Shown here: one piece after another, positions 44,145 to 52,366 of the stretch
Numbering within the stretch: the stretch's first letter is position 1
Layout of the letters: each line of letters opens with the position of its first letter
Origin: Actinomycetota bacterium
GTDB taxonomy: Bacteria > Actinomycetota > Thermoleophilia > Gaiellales > Gaiellaceae
Reading direction: 5' to 3'
DNA length: 52,520 bases
Assembly: GCA_005884575.1 (NCBI GenBank)
Contig: VAWW01000034.1
Coordinates: forward strand, 1 to 52,520
Position numbers and translations under genes: made by a program
The notes under the pieces: generated by a model
Databases searched by the model: none
Told to the model about the DNA's origin: nothing
The model's input: the letters and a program-made list of their open reading frames with translations, nothing else

Positions 44145-44546
44145 ATGAGTCCACGCTTCGCTCTGAACCTCGCGCTCGTTCTCGCCGGCGCAGGAATCGT
44201 GGCGGCGAGCCAGGCATTCTCGTCCGGCGTAACCGGGTGGTTGACGTTCGCGATCAGCCTCGCCGTGCTCGTGTCGCTCGGTCTCGCTCAGCTCGACGGC
44301 GTCCGCAGTCCGGTTCAGATGATCCTCGACGCCGGCATCGGCGCGCTGGCGATCTGGTCGGTCGTGGCCTCGGTCGTCTACACGGCCACGACGCTGAAGT
44401 GGCTGTCGTTCGGCGAGGCGCTCGGCTTCGTCGGCCTTGCCGTGATCGGCCTGGTGGTGCACGAGCTGACGACGGAGCGGGTCGTGCACTCGCTCGAGTC
44501 GGTTCCCACAGGACACCGAGAGACGGAGCACGCAGCGGCCGCCTGA
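44145..44546 (+). CDS. Small four-helix membrane protein
   Basis: A 133-residue integral membrane protein with four hydrophobic segments: ALNLALVLAGAGIVAAS, WLTFAISLAVLVSLGLAQL, MILDAGIGALAIWSVVASVV and EALGFVGLAVIGLVVHELTT. It has a short polar tail. No family recognised with certainty. It has a good Shine-Dalgarno (aggagg) and precedes the quinoprotein-like gene by 35 bases on the same strand. It is divergent from the molybdenum enzyme, so the control region 43961-44144 may serve both. Confidence 0.7.
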   Translation: MSPRFALNLALVLAGAGIVAASQAFSSGVTGWLTFAISLAVLVSLGLAQLDGVRSPVQMILDAGIGALAIWSVVASVVYTATTLKWLSFGEALGFVGLAVIGLVVHELTTERVVHSLESVPTGHRETEHAAAA

Positions 44547-44581
44547 GCGACCGCAGATCGAGAACGGGTGAGGTTCCGCGA

Positions 44582-45943
44582 ATGACACTGCCGTACGAGG
44601 AGCCACGCTTCGACCGCCGGACGCTCGTCGCACTTGCAGGCGGACTCGTCGCGGCGGGGGTCGAAGCGAGAGCCGCGTGGCCGCGACCCCTGCGGGCGCT
44701 GGCGGATCCGTGGGAGCTGCCGGCGCATGATCTGGCCGCCACGCGCGACGGCGACCCGATCGCCGGTACCCGTGTCCGCTGGCGCGCCGCCGTTGCGGGG
44801 GGCGTCGCTGGCGCGCCGGCGATCGTCGACGGCAGCGTCTTCGCCGCATCGGTCGGCGGCGTCGTCGCCTCCTTCGATCTCGCGACGGGACGGGCGCGCT
44901 GGCGGCGGCGCTTTCCGCCTGCCGCCTACGGGAGCGGCAAGAACGCGCGACGACTCGGCTTCTTCGGCGGCGTTGCCGTCGCGAACGGCCGCGTCCTCGC
45001 CGCTTACGACCGCGTCGTTTGCCTCGACGCTCGCAGCGGCCGAACCGTCTGGGAGAGCCGACCGCTGCGGACGAGCTCCAGCGACGACTACTTCTGGGGA
45101 CCTCCCGTCGTCGCTCAGGGCGTCGTCCTCGTCGGCTCCGGCTCGGGCGCCGAGCTGCCGACGGCGCGCGGGCGGCTGAGCGCCTACTCGCTGCGAGACG
45201 GCTCGCTCGTCTGGAGCACGCCGACAGTTCCTGCGGGAGCAAACGGCGGCGGCGTCATCGCCCCGGCGAGCGTCGATCTCCGCGCCGGTCTCGCGTATGT
45301 CGCCACCGGCTCCCCGTATCGCGCGGTGGCGGGACGGAATCCGGGCACCTGCTCGCTCATCGCCCTCCGCCTCCGCGACGGCGCGATCGCCTGGAGCGAT
45401 CAGATCTATCCGGCCGACAGGCACGGGTTCGACTTCAACAGCGCGCCGGTGATTCTCGGGCGGCTCCTGGTCGCCGCGAGCAAGGACGGCTTCCACGCCT
45501 GGGACCGCGTCGCGCGGCACCACCTCTGGCACCGGCGCCTGACGCCGTCGCTGCCGGAGAATGGCGGCGTCGCCGGCCCGATGAACGGGCCCGAGGGCGG
45601 ACCGGTCGCGACCGACGGCAGTCGCTTCTACGTCCTCTCGAACGACGCAGCGAGCAAAGGCTGCGTCGCGGCTGCGCTCGCACCGGCGACGGGTCACGTC
45701 TTGTGGCGACGACGGTTGCCGAGCTTTTCGTTTGCCGCCCCCGCTCTCGGCGGCGATCGCCTCTTCGCGACGGGCGCCGACGGCACGCTTCGTGCGCTCG
45801 AGACCGGCACCGGCGCGCTCGTCGCTGCGGTCAAGCTGGGCGCGCCGAGCACGGGAGCGCCGGCCGTGGCCGCCGGCCGACTCGTGGTCGGCGCCGGTGC
45901 CGAACCGTTCCTGCCGGGCCACTTGCTCGTCTGCATCGCTTGA
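44582..45943 (+). CDS. PQQ-type beta-propeller protein, probably exported
   Basis: A 453-residue protein. After FDRRTLVALAGGLVAAGVEA (a Tat/Sec-like leader without an RR-x-F-L consensus), it is made of about seven PQQ-propeller repeats of the form V-x-x-LD-x-x-(T/S)G-x-x-x-W: ASFDLATGRARWRRRF, VVCLDARSGRTVWESR, LSAYSLRDGSLVWSTP, LRALETGTGALVAAV. The segment PADRHGFDFNSAPVIL resembles the active-site loop (G-x-D-F-N-S) of PQQ dehydrogenases. There is no cytochrome c domain. It may oxidise an alcohol or simply bind ligands; whether PQQ is bound is unknown. It follows the small membrane protein gene and precedes a receiver gene. Confidence 0.8.
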   Translation: MTLPYEEPRFDRRTLVALAGGLVAAGVEARAAWPRPLRALADPWELPAHDLAATRDGDPIAGTRVRWRAAVAGGVAGAPAIVDGSVFAASVGGVVASFDLATGRARWRRRFPPAAYGSGKNARRLGFFGGVAVANGRVLAAYDRVVCLDARSGRTVWESRPLRTSSSDDYFWGPPVVAQGVVLVGSGSGAELPTARGRLSAYSLRDGSLVWSTPTVPAGANGGGVIAPASVDLRAGLAYVATGSPYRAVAGRNPGTCSLIALRLRDGAIAWSDQIYPADRHGFDFNSAPVILGRLLVAASKDGFHAWDRVARHHLWHRRLTPSLPENGGVAGPMNGPEGGPVATDGSRFYVLSNDAASKGCVAAALAPATGHVLWRRRLPSFSFAAPALGGDRLFATGADGTLRALETGTGALVAAVKLGAPSTGAPAVAAGRLVVGAGAEPFLPGHLLVCIA

Positions 45944-46047
45944 TCCCAGATGGAGGCCAGCGCCGATCCTCGAGCCCCGGTACCCGCGTTCAGCTGATTC
46001 CGGCTAGCCTCATTGCGCTGCGGGATGCCTCTTGCAACGCTGATCGA

Positions 46048-46431
46048 GTGTCCATTCGTTGCTTGATCGTCGATGACAACCGCTCGTTCCTCGAGGCCGC
46101 ACGGGTGCTCCTCGAGCGAGAGGGCCTGGCCGTCGCGGGCGTCGCCACGACGAGCGCCGACGCGCGCCGGCAGGCCGCGACGCTGCATCCTGACATCGTG
46201 CTCGTCGACATCTCGCTCGGGAAGGAGAGCGGCCTCGACCTTGCGCGACGTCTCGTCGAGGATGTCGACGGCAACTCGGTCGTGGTCCTGATCTCGACGC
46301 GTTCCGCGGACGACGTGGCGCATCTGATCGCCGCCAGCCCGGCGGCCGGCTTCCTACCGAAAGAGGAGCTGTCGGCGAACGCGATTCGCCGGTTCGTCGA
46401 CGATCGCTCTAGCGGGCGTCGAGGAACGTGA
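46048..46431 (+). CDS. Stand-alone response-regulator receiver protein
   Basis: A 127-residue receiver-only protein (CheY-like) with all key residues: CLIVDDNRSFLEAARVLLE (acidic pair), IVLVDISLGKESGLDLARRL (phospho-acceptor Asp), VVLISTRSADD (Ser/Thr) and AAGFLPKEELSANAIRRF (Lys). It has no output domain, so it acts by protein contact or as a phosphate sink. GTG start at 46048. Its 3' end overlaps the convergent response regulator by 23 bases. With the multi-GAF kinase close by, it may be a second phospho-partner. Confidence 0.88.
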   Translation: MSIRCLIVDDNRSFLEAARVLLEREGLAVAGVATTSADARRQAATLHPDIVLVDISLGKESGLDLARRLVEDVDGNSVVVLISTRSADDVAHLIAASPAAGFLPKEELSANAIRRFVDDRSSGRRGT

Positions 46432-47068
46432 TCACTGCGAGCACGCGGCGGTGATCGTCCTCGGCCTCCGACAGGCGCAGCTTCGTGAGGATGCTGTGCA
46501 CGTGCTTTTCGACGGTTCCCTCGGTTATCCAGAGTTGATGCGCGATGCCTGCGTTCGAGCGGCCCTCGGCCATCAGCGCCAGCACCTCGCGCTCGCGCGG
46601 CGAGAGTACGTCGAGCGGGTCGTCGACCCGGCGGGCGGCGACGAGCTCCTGGACGAGAGCGGGATCGACGACCGATCCTCCGTTGACGATCCGCTCCAGC
46701 GTCTCGACGAAGTCGTCCACGTCCGTGATGCGGCTCTTCAGCAGGTAGCCGCTGCGCTCGCCGCTCGAGAGCAGATCGGTCGCCCGCTCGACCTGGACGT
46801 GCGCAGAGAGAACGACGATCGCCGTCTCCGGGAACTCCTCGCGGATCACATGTGCCGCGTCGAGACCCTCGGTCGTGTGGCTCGGCGGCATCCGGATGTC
46901 GACGATCGCGAGGTCGGGTCGATGCTCGCGAACGAGCGCGACGAGCTCGGAGCCGTTGTCGCATTGACCCACGACCTCGAAGCCGGAGCGCTCGAGGAGC
47001 CCCGCCAGACCCTCGCGGAGGAGGACCTCGTCATCCGCCAGCACGACCCGCGTTCCGTCCGTCGTCAC
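46409..47068 (-). CDS. NarL/FixJ-family response regulator
   Basis: A 219-residue regulator. Receiver: VVLADDEVLLREGLAGLLER, LAIVDIRMPPSHTTEGLDAA (phospho-acceptor Asp, with a longer loop than usual after it), IVVLSAHVQ and SGYLLKSRITDVDDF. LuxR-type HTH at the C-terminus: LSPREREVLALMAEG, NAGIAHQLWITEGTVEKHVH. Start GTG 47068. It is divergent from the five-GAF kinase with only 23 bases between starts, the usual arrangement for a cognate pair, and both promoters must overlap coding sequence. Confidence 0.92.
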   Translation of the reverse strand: MTTDGTRVVLADDEVLLREGLAGLLERSGFEVVGQCDNGSELVALVREHRPDLAIVDIRMPPSHTTEGLDAAHVIREEFPETAIVVLSAHVQVERATDLLSSGERSGYLLKSRITDVDDFVETLERIVNGGSVVDPALVQELVAARRVDDPLDVLSPREREVLALMAEGRSNAGIAHQLWITEGTVEKHVHSILTKLRLSEAEDDHRRVLAVITFLDAR

Positions 47069-47091
47069 ACCGACGATTATGGGGCACCGCC

Positions 47092-50000
47092 GTGGCTCTA
47101 AGTACGCCGGCGCAGCTCGCGCGGCTCGCGGAGGAGCAGGCGGCACTACGGCGGGTGGCGACGCTGGTGGCCCGTGGCGCGCCGCCGGCGGAGGTGTTCG
47201 AAGAGGTGATCGGCGAGGTCGGTCGTCTCGTTCCCGCGGATGCGGCAGCTCTCAGCCGCTACGAGCCCGATGACACGCTCACCACGGTCGGTAGCTGGAG
47301 CAGAGCCGGCGGCTACGTCCCCTCGGGGACCCGGCACGCGCTCGACAGCGGCACCCTGGCCAGGCTGATCTTCGATACCCGCCGGCCCGGTCGAATCGAC
47401 AGCTACGCGGACGTGCCCGGTTCGCTCGCCGCCGCCGTCCGCGACCTGGGTTGGCGCTCCTCTGCGGGGGCGCCGATCATCGTCGAGGGCCGGCTGTGGG
47501 GCGTCGTCGCCGCCGCCTCGACGACCGACCGGCCGCTGCCGCCCGAGACGGAGGAGCGCATCGCGAAGTTCGCGGAGCTCGTTGCCGCCGCGATCGCGAA
47601 CGCCGAAGGGCGCGCGGAGCTCACGCGCCTCGCAGAGGAACAGGCGGCGGTCCGTCGGGTGGCGACGCTCGTCGCGCAGGGAGGGTCGCCGGCCGCGGTG
47701 TTCGAAGCGGTCGGGGCGGAGATCGGTCCGCTCGTCGCTGCAGACTCCGCAGGTGTCGGGCGCTTCGAGAACGACGGCACGGTCACCGCACTCGGCGGCT
47801 GGGCGCGCGCAGGGAGCTACTCCGTCCCCGCTGCCACCCGACTCGCTCCCGAGCGCGGCTCGCTGGCCAAGCTCGTCTTCGAGACGGGCCGGCCCGGCCG
47901 GGTGGACGACTATGCCGAGGCGCCCGACGGAGCCGCTGCCGTGGCCCGCGAGGCGGGCTGGCGCTCGTCGGTCGGCGTGCCCGTCTTCATCGAGGGCCGC
48001 CTCTGGGGATTGGTGGCCGCCGCTTCGACGACCGACCGGCCGCTTCCCGCCGACACCGAGACGCGACTCACGGAGTTCACGGACGTCGTGGCGAGCGCGA
48101 TCGCGAATGCCCAGGGTCGCGAAGAGATCACGCGCCTTGCGGAGAAGCAGGCCGCGTTGCGACGAGTGGCGACCCGCGTGGCTCAGGGTGCGTCGCCGGA
48201 CGAGGTGTTCGCGGCCGTCGCCCACGAGGTCGCGCAGGTGATGCAGGTCCCGACGGTCGGAGTGTTTCGCTACGACAGCGACGGCGCGACGATGACGGTC
48301 GTCGCCGAGTGGAGCGATCGCCCGCACAGGTTCCAGCCCGGCACGCGCTGGCCACTAGCGGGCTCGCCGGGCACGCTCGCAGCCGCCTCCCGCGAGTCGG
48401 GCCTCGAGCGGAGCCTGGGCGCCCCGATCGTCGTCGACGGCCGGATTTGGGGAGTGATGGCGATTGCGTCACCGGATGCGCCGCTCCCCCACCGTGTCGA
48501 GGATCGTCTCGCGGAGTTCACGGAGCTCGTGGCGACGGCGATCGCGAACGCCGAGAGCCGCGAGGAAGTCACCCGGCTGGCGGACGAGCAGGCGGCGTTG
48601 CGGCGCGTTGCGACTCTGGTCGCCCTGAACGCGCCGCCGGTCGAGGTGTTCGAAGCCGTGAGCGCGGAGGTCGGCCGCCTGGTTCCCGCCGACGCCGCAG
48701 CTCTGAGCCGATACGAGGCGGACGGCACGCTCACCCTGATCGGCGGCTGGAGCAGGGCCGGCGGCTATGACACCGTCGGGACGCGCTGGTCGGTCGAGAG
48801 CACGAAGCTGGGGAAGCTGATCTTCGAGACGTGCCGGCCCGGGCGCATCGACACTTACGCGGATGCACCCGGCGCCGCGGCCGCCGTGTCTCGCATCGGC
48901 TGGCGCTCGTCGGTCGGAGCGCCGATCGTCGTGGACGGCCACCTTTGGGGTGTCGTGGGCGTCGGCTCGACGACCGAGCTGCCGCTGCCCCCGGACACGG
49001 AAGCGCGACTCGCGGAGTTCACGGAGCTCGTGGCCACCGCAATCGCTAATACCGAGAGCCGCGAGCAGCTCACCCGGCTGGCGGAGGAGCAGGCGGCGTT
49101 ACGGCGGGTGGCGACGCTAGTGGCGGAAGGCGCGACCCCCGACGAGGTGTTCGCTGCGGTCGCCGACGAGGTCGCGCAGGTGATCGGCGTTCCGCTGGCG
49201 GAGATGACGCGGTACGACGACGATGGGATGGCGACGGTGCTCGCGACCTCCGGCGTGCCGCAGCTCTATCCGGTCGGAAGCCGCTGGCCGATCGAAGGCC
49301 CCAGCGTCACAGCGAGCGTCTTCGAGACCGGGCGCGCGGCCCGGATCGACGACTACTCGCACATGCACGGAACGATCGCCGACGTCATCCGCGAGTCATC
49401 GGACATCCGCTGGGCCGTGGGCGTGCCGATCGTCGTCGACGGAGCGCTGTGGGGGCTGATGACCGCCGCGTCGGGTCAGCCGGAGCCGCTGCCCGGACAG
49501 ACCGAGGCCCGGCTCGCCAAGTTCACCGAGCTCGTGGCGACCGCGATCGCGAATACCGAGAGCCGATCGGAGCTCGCCGCTTCGCGCGCGCGGATCGTGG
49601 CCACCGCCGATGCGACACGGCAGCGGATCGAGCGCGACCTGCACGACGGCGCGCAGCAGCAACTCGTCTCGCTCGCGCTCGAGCTGCGCGCGGCTCAGAC
49701 GGCCATGCCGCCCGAGCTCGGCGAGCTCGACGCCGAGCTGTCCCGCGTCGTCCAGGGGCTGACGAGCGTGATGGACGAGTTGCGCGAGATGGCGCTCGGG
49801 ATCCACCCGGCGATCCTGGCGGAGGACGGCCTCGTGCCGGCACTGAAGACGCTGGCGCGCCGCTCGGCGATTCCGGTCGAGCTCGAGATACGAGCCGAGG
49901 CGCGGCTGCCGGAGGCGGTCGAGGTGGCGGCGTACTACGTCGTCTCGGAGGCCCTCGCGAACGCAGCCAAGCACGCCGAGGCCTCGGTCGTGAACATCGA

Positions 50001-50220
50001 CGTCGAGTCGCTGGACCGCGTGCTTCGCGTGTCCGTCCGCGACGACGGCCTCGGCGGCGCCGACCCGCAGCGCGGCTCCGGACTGCTCGGCCTCAAGGAC
50101 CGCGCCGAGGCGATCGGCGGCAGGATCTCGCTTCAGAGCCCGCCGGGCGCGGGCACGACCCTGAGCGTCGAGCTGCCGCTCGACGAGCAGAGCTCGCTAG
50201 CGCCGCCCATTTCTCATTAG
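47092..50220 (+). CDS. Soluble sensor histidine kinase with five tandem GAF domains
   Basis: A 1042-residue kinase without membrane helices. Five GAF domains start near residues 8, 176, 345, 492 and 659, each introduced by nearly the same helix, RLAEEQAALRRVATLVA. GAF1 and GAF4 resemble each other (VGRLVPADAAALSRYE; GGWSRAGGY), as do GAF3 and GAF5 (DEVFAAVA, EVAQV), so the array grew by duplication. Then come the HisKA_3 helix QRIERDLHDGAQQQLVSLAL (phospho-His near 850), the N-box YYVVSEALANAAKHAE and the G-box GSGLLGLKDRAEAIGG. The GAF ligand is unknown; redox, gas or small-molecule sensing is inferred. Start GTG 47092. Its partner is the divergent NarL-type regulator and perhaps the stand-alone receiver. 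Confidence 0.92.
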   Translation: MALSTPAQLARLAEEQAALRRVATLVARGAPPAEVFEEVIGEVGRLVPADAAALSRYEPDDTLTTVGSWSRAGGYVPSGTRHALDSGTLARLIFDTRRPGRIDSYADVPGSLAAAVRDLGWRSSAGAPIIVEGRLWGVVAAASTTDRPLPPETEERIAKFAELVAAAIANAEGRAELTRLAEEQAAVRRVATLVAQGGSPAAVFEAVGAEIGPLVAADSAGVGRFENDGTVTALGGWARAGSYSVPAATRLAPERGSLAKLVFETGRPGRVDDYAEAPDGAAAVAREAGWRSSVGVPVFIEGRLWGLVAAASTTDRPLPADTETRLTEFTDVVASAIANAQGREEITRLAEKQAALRRVATRVAQGASPDEVFAAVAHEVAQVMQVPTVGVFRYDSDGATMTVVAEWSDRPHRFQPGTRWPLAGSPGTLAAASRESGLERSLGAPIVVDGRIWGVMAIASPDAPLPHRVEDRLAEFTELVATAIANAESREEVTRLADEQAALRRVATLVALNAPPVEVFEAVSAEVGRLVPADAAALSRYEADGTLTLIGGWSRAGGYDTVGTRWSVESTKLGKLIFETCRPGRIDTYADAPGAAAAVSRIGWRSSVGAPIVVDGHLWGVVGVGSTTELPLPPDTEARLAEFTELVATAIANTESREQLTRLAEEQAALRRVATLVAEGATPDEVFAAVADEVAQVIGVPLAEMTRYDDDGMATVLATSGVPQLYPVGSRWPIEGPSVTASVFETGRAARIDDYSHMHGTIADVIRESSDIRWAVGVPIVVDGALWGLMTAASGQPEPLPGQTEARLAKFTELVATAIANTESRSELAASRARIVATADATRQRIERDLHDGAQQQLVSLALELRAAQTAMPPELGELDAELSRVVQGLTSVMDELREMALGIHPAILAEDGLVPALKTLARRSAIPVELEIRAEARLPEAVEVAAYYVVSEALANAAKHAEASVVNIDVESLDRVLRVSVRDDGLGGADPQRGSGLLGLKDRAEAIGGRISLQSPPGAGTTLSVELPLDEQSSLAPPISH

Positions 50221-50389
50221 ACGGGCTAAACCGCGTAGTCGAGCTCGTCGTCTTCCTCTGGTGGCCAGCAGGTAGTCCGAGATTCGGGACGGCCGGGGGT
50301 GCGAACGGGCGCTGGCCATGCAGACGCACGGGCACGGCGCCGCGATCGTTCCTGTGCCAATAAATCGTCGAAACGGAGCCGAGGAGCCC

Positions 50390-51970
50390 ATGTCACTGAA
50401 CAAGATTCGAACCGGTCCGCGGGCGAAGGTTGCGCTCGCGCTCGGCGCTGCCCTTGCGGCGGCAGTCGCCGTCACCGGTCTCGCGGGTGGCGCGTCGGCG
50501 GGAGCCCACGCTTCCGCCGTCGGCCAGCCGCCGCCCGAGTGGGCCGAGAACGCCGGCTCATGGCCTGCGCACAACTACGACATCTTCAATACGCGGGCCA
50601 CCAGCCAGACGCCGATCAACGCGCAGACGGTCTCGAAGCTGAAAGTCAAATGGCGCTTCGCCCTCAAGGGCGCGAGCACCTTCGGCGTCTTCTCGTCGAC
50701 GCCGATCGTCCTCAACGGCACCGTCTACCTGCAGGACCTGAACTCGAACGTCTATGCGCTCGACCGCTCGACCGGCAAGCTCCAGTGGCGGCACAACTTC
50801 AACAAGGCGAGCGAAGGGCCGAACGGGATCGCCTTCGGCTACGGCCGCATCTACGGAGCGACCCCGACGAGCGCGTTTGCGCTCGACCCGAAGACCGGTG
50901 CGCTCGTCTGGAGCCGCAAGCTGACCCGCAACAAGAACGAGGGCATCGACATGACGCCCCAGCTCTACGACAACACCGTCCTGCTCAGCACCGTGCCCGG
51001 CAACGCCTCGGCCTTCTACGCCGGCAACGGAGACGGGATCGTCTGGGCGCTCGACGCGGCCAGCGGCAAGCCCAAGTGGAAGTTCAACACGATCGCGGAC
51101 GGCGCCAAGCTCTGGGGCAACCCGAAGGTCAACAGCGGCGGCGGCCTCTGGTACCCGCCCTCCGTCGACGGCAAGGGACGCGTCTTCATCTCGGTTGCCA
51201 ACCCCGCGCCGCTGTACGGGACGCACAAGTTCCCTGACGGGTCCAGCCATCCCGGCCCGAACCTCTACACCAACTCGTTCGTCGCTCTCAACGGCCAGAC
51301 CGGCAAGTTGCTCTGGTTCCAGCAGGTCTTCCCGCACGACGTGCGCGACTACGACGCGATGATCCCGGCGATCGTCGCCAACGCCCGCGTCGGCGGAGTG
51401 CAGACGGAGATCGTGCTGGGCGCCAGCAAGGGGGGCAAGGCCTACGCCTTCCGCGCCGACAACGGCAAGCGTCTCTGGACGCTCTCGGTGGGTACGCACA
51501 AGAACGACACCGGGCCGCTGCCGAGCAAGCCGATCAGCATCCTCCCGGGCGATCTGGGCGGGGTGGAGACGCCGATGGCGCTCGCCGACAACCGGCTCTT
51601 CGTCCCCTGGCTCGACCTCGCCGCACGCGCGAGCGCGACCGGGCAGCTCGGCGGGTTCAACTTCAAGGCCGGCCGCGGAGGCCTCACCGCCGTGAACGCG
51701 GCGACCGGCAAGGTGCTCTGGCAGCACAAGCTGCCCTCGATGGACTTCGGCGCTGCCACGATCGCCAACGACGTCGTTTTCACGAGCACCTACGCCGGCA
51801 CGATCTACGCCTTCGACACCAAGACGGGCAAGACGCTCTGGACGGCGAAGGCGCAGGCCGGAATCAACTCCTTCCCCGCGATCGACGGCGACACTCTGCT
51901 CGTCGGCGCCGCTACGACCGGCTTCTTCAAGAACCCGCACTTCCAGCTGATCGCCTACTCCCTCTCGTAG
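50390..51970 (+). CDS. Secreted PQQ-dependent-dehydrogenase-like beta-propeller protein
   Basis: A 526-residue exported protein. The signal peptide is [21 protein letters not shown]. The mature N-terminus SWPAHNYDIFNTRATSQTPI with VSKLKVKWRF is the typical beginning of quinoprotein alcohol dehydrogenases. Propeller W-motifs follow (VYALDRSTGKLQWRH, ALDPKTGALVWSR, IYAFDTKTGKTLWTA). FPHDVRDYDAMIPAI corresponds to the HD-x-x-DYD active-site loop with catalytic Asp. There is no Cys at all, so the vicinal disulfide and a haem domain are absent. The cupredoxin 11 bases downstream is a plausible electron acceptor. Start after gaggagccc; a longer open frame upstream lacks a signal at its N-terminus. 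Confidence 0.85.
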   Translation: MSLNKIRTGPRAKVALALGAALAAAVAVTGLAGGASAGAHASAVGQPPPEWAENAGSWPAHNYDIFNTRATSQTPINAQTVSKLKVKWRFALKGASTFGVFSSTPIVLNGTVYLQDLNSNVYALDRSTGKLQWRHNFNKASEGPNGIAFGYGRIYGATPTSAFALDPKTGALVWSRKLTRNKNEGIDMTPQLYDNTVLLSTVPGNASAFYAGNGDGIVWALDAASGKPKWKFNTIADGAKLWGNPKVNSGGGLWYPPSVDGKGRVFISVANPAPLYGTHKFPDGSSHPGPNLYTNSFVALNGQTGKLLWFQQVFPHDVRDYDAMIPAIVANARVGGVQTEIVLGASKGGKAYAFRADNGKRLWTLSVGTHKNDTGPLPSKPISILPGDLGGVETPMALADNRLFVPWLDLAARASATGQLGGFNFKAGRGGLTAVNAATGKVLWQHKLPSMDFGAATIANDVVFTSTYAGTIYAFDTKTGKTLWTAKAQAGINSFPAIDGDTLLVGAATTGFFKNPHFQLIAYSLS

Positions 51971-51981
51971 GAGGAACCTCG

Positions 51982-52362
51982 ATGAAAAGGCTCACGATGC
52001 GTTCGACTCTTGCGCTCGCCGCCGTCGCGATCGCCGCACTCACGCTCGTCCAGCTCGCGTCGGCGCGCAGCGAGCAGAAGGCGGCTGCGTCAGCGACGAC
52101 CGTTCAGGTCAGCGGCGGCGAGTTCTTCTTCAAGCTCTCGACGAAGTCAATGGCCAAGCCTGGTACGGCCACGTTCGTCTTCAAGAACGTCGGCCACATC
52201 CTCCACGACTTCAGCATCGGGGGAAAGAAGACGCCGCTGATCCAGCCGGGCAAGACGGCGCGGCTCGTCGTCACGTTCAAGAAGAAGCGCTCGTTCCACT
52301 ATCTCTGCACCGTGCCCGGGCACGCCGCAGCGGGCATGCAGGGCAACTTCACGGTTCGGTGA
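51982..52362 (+). CDS. Cupredoxin (type 1 blue-copper protein), secreted
   Basis: A 126-residue exported protein. The signal peptide is TLALAAVAIAALTLVQLASA. The copper-binding residues of a plastocyanin/azurin-like fold are all visible: His in GHILHDFSIGG, then the Cys-x4-His-x4-Met cluster in YLCTVPGHAAAGMQG. The Lys-rich loops (KPGKTARLV region; FKKKRSFHY) suggest a basic docking face. It sits 11 bases after the quinoprotein-like gene with its own Shine-Dalgarno (aggagg), so the two are surely co-transcribed. Likely an electron carrier for that enzyme. Confidence 0.92.
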   Translation: MKRLTMRSTLALAAVAIAALTLVQLASARSEQKAAASATTVQVSGGEFFFKLSTKSMAKPGTATFVFKNVGHILHDFSIGGKKTPLIQPGKTARLVVTFKKKRSFHYLCTVPGHAAAGMQGNFTVR

Positions 52363-52366
52363 CGCC

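Noticed and set aside
46852-47091. An N-terminal extension of the five-GAF kinase
   Set aside because: The open frame upstream is antisense to the response regulator and is Arg/Pro-rich. GTG 47092 gives the expected first GAF linker helix.
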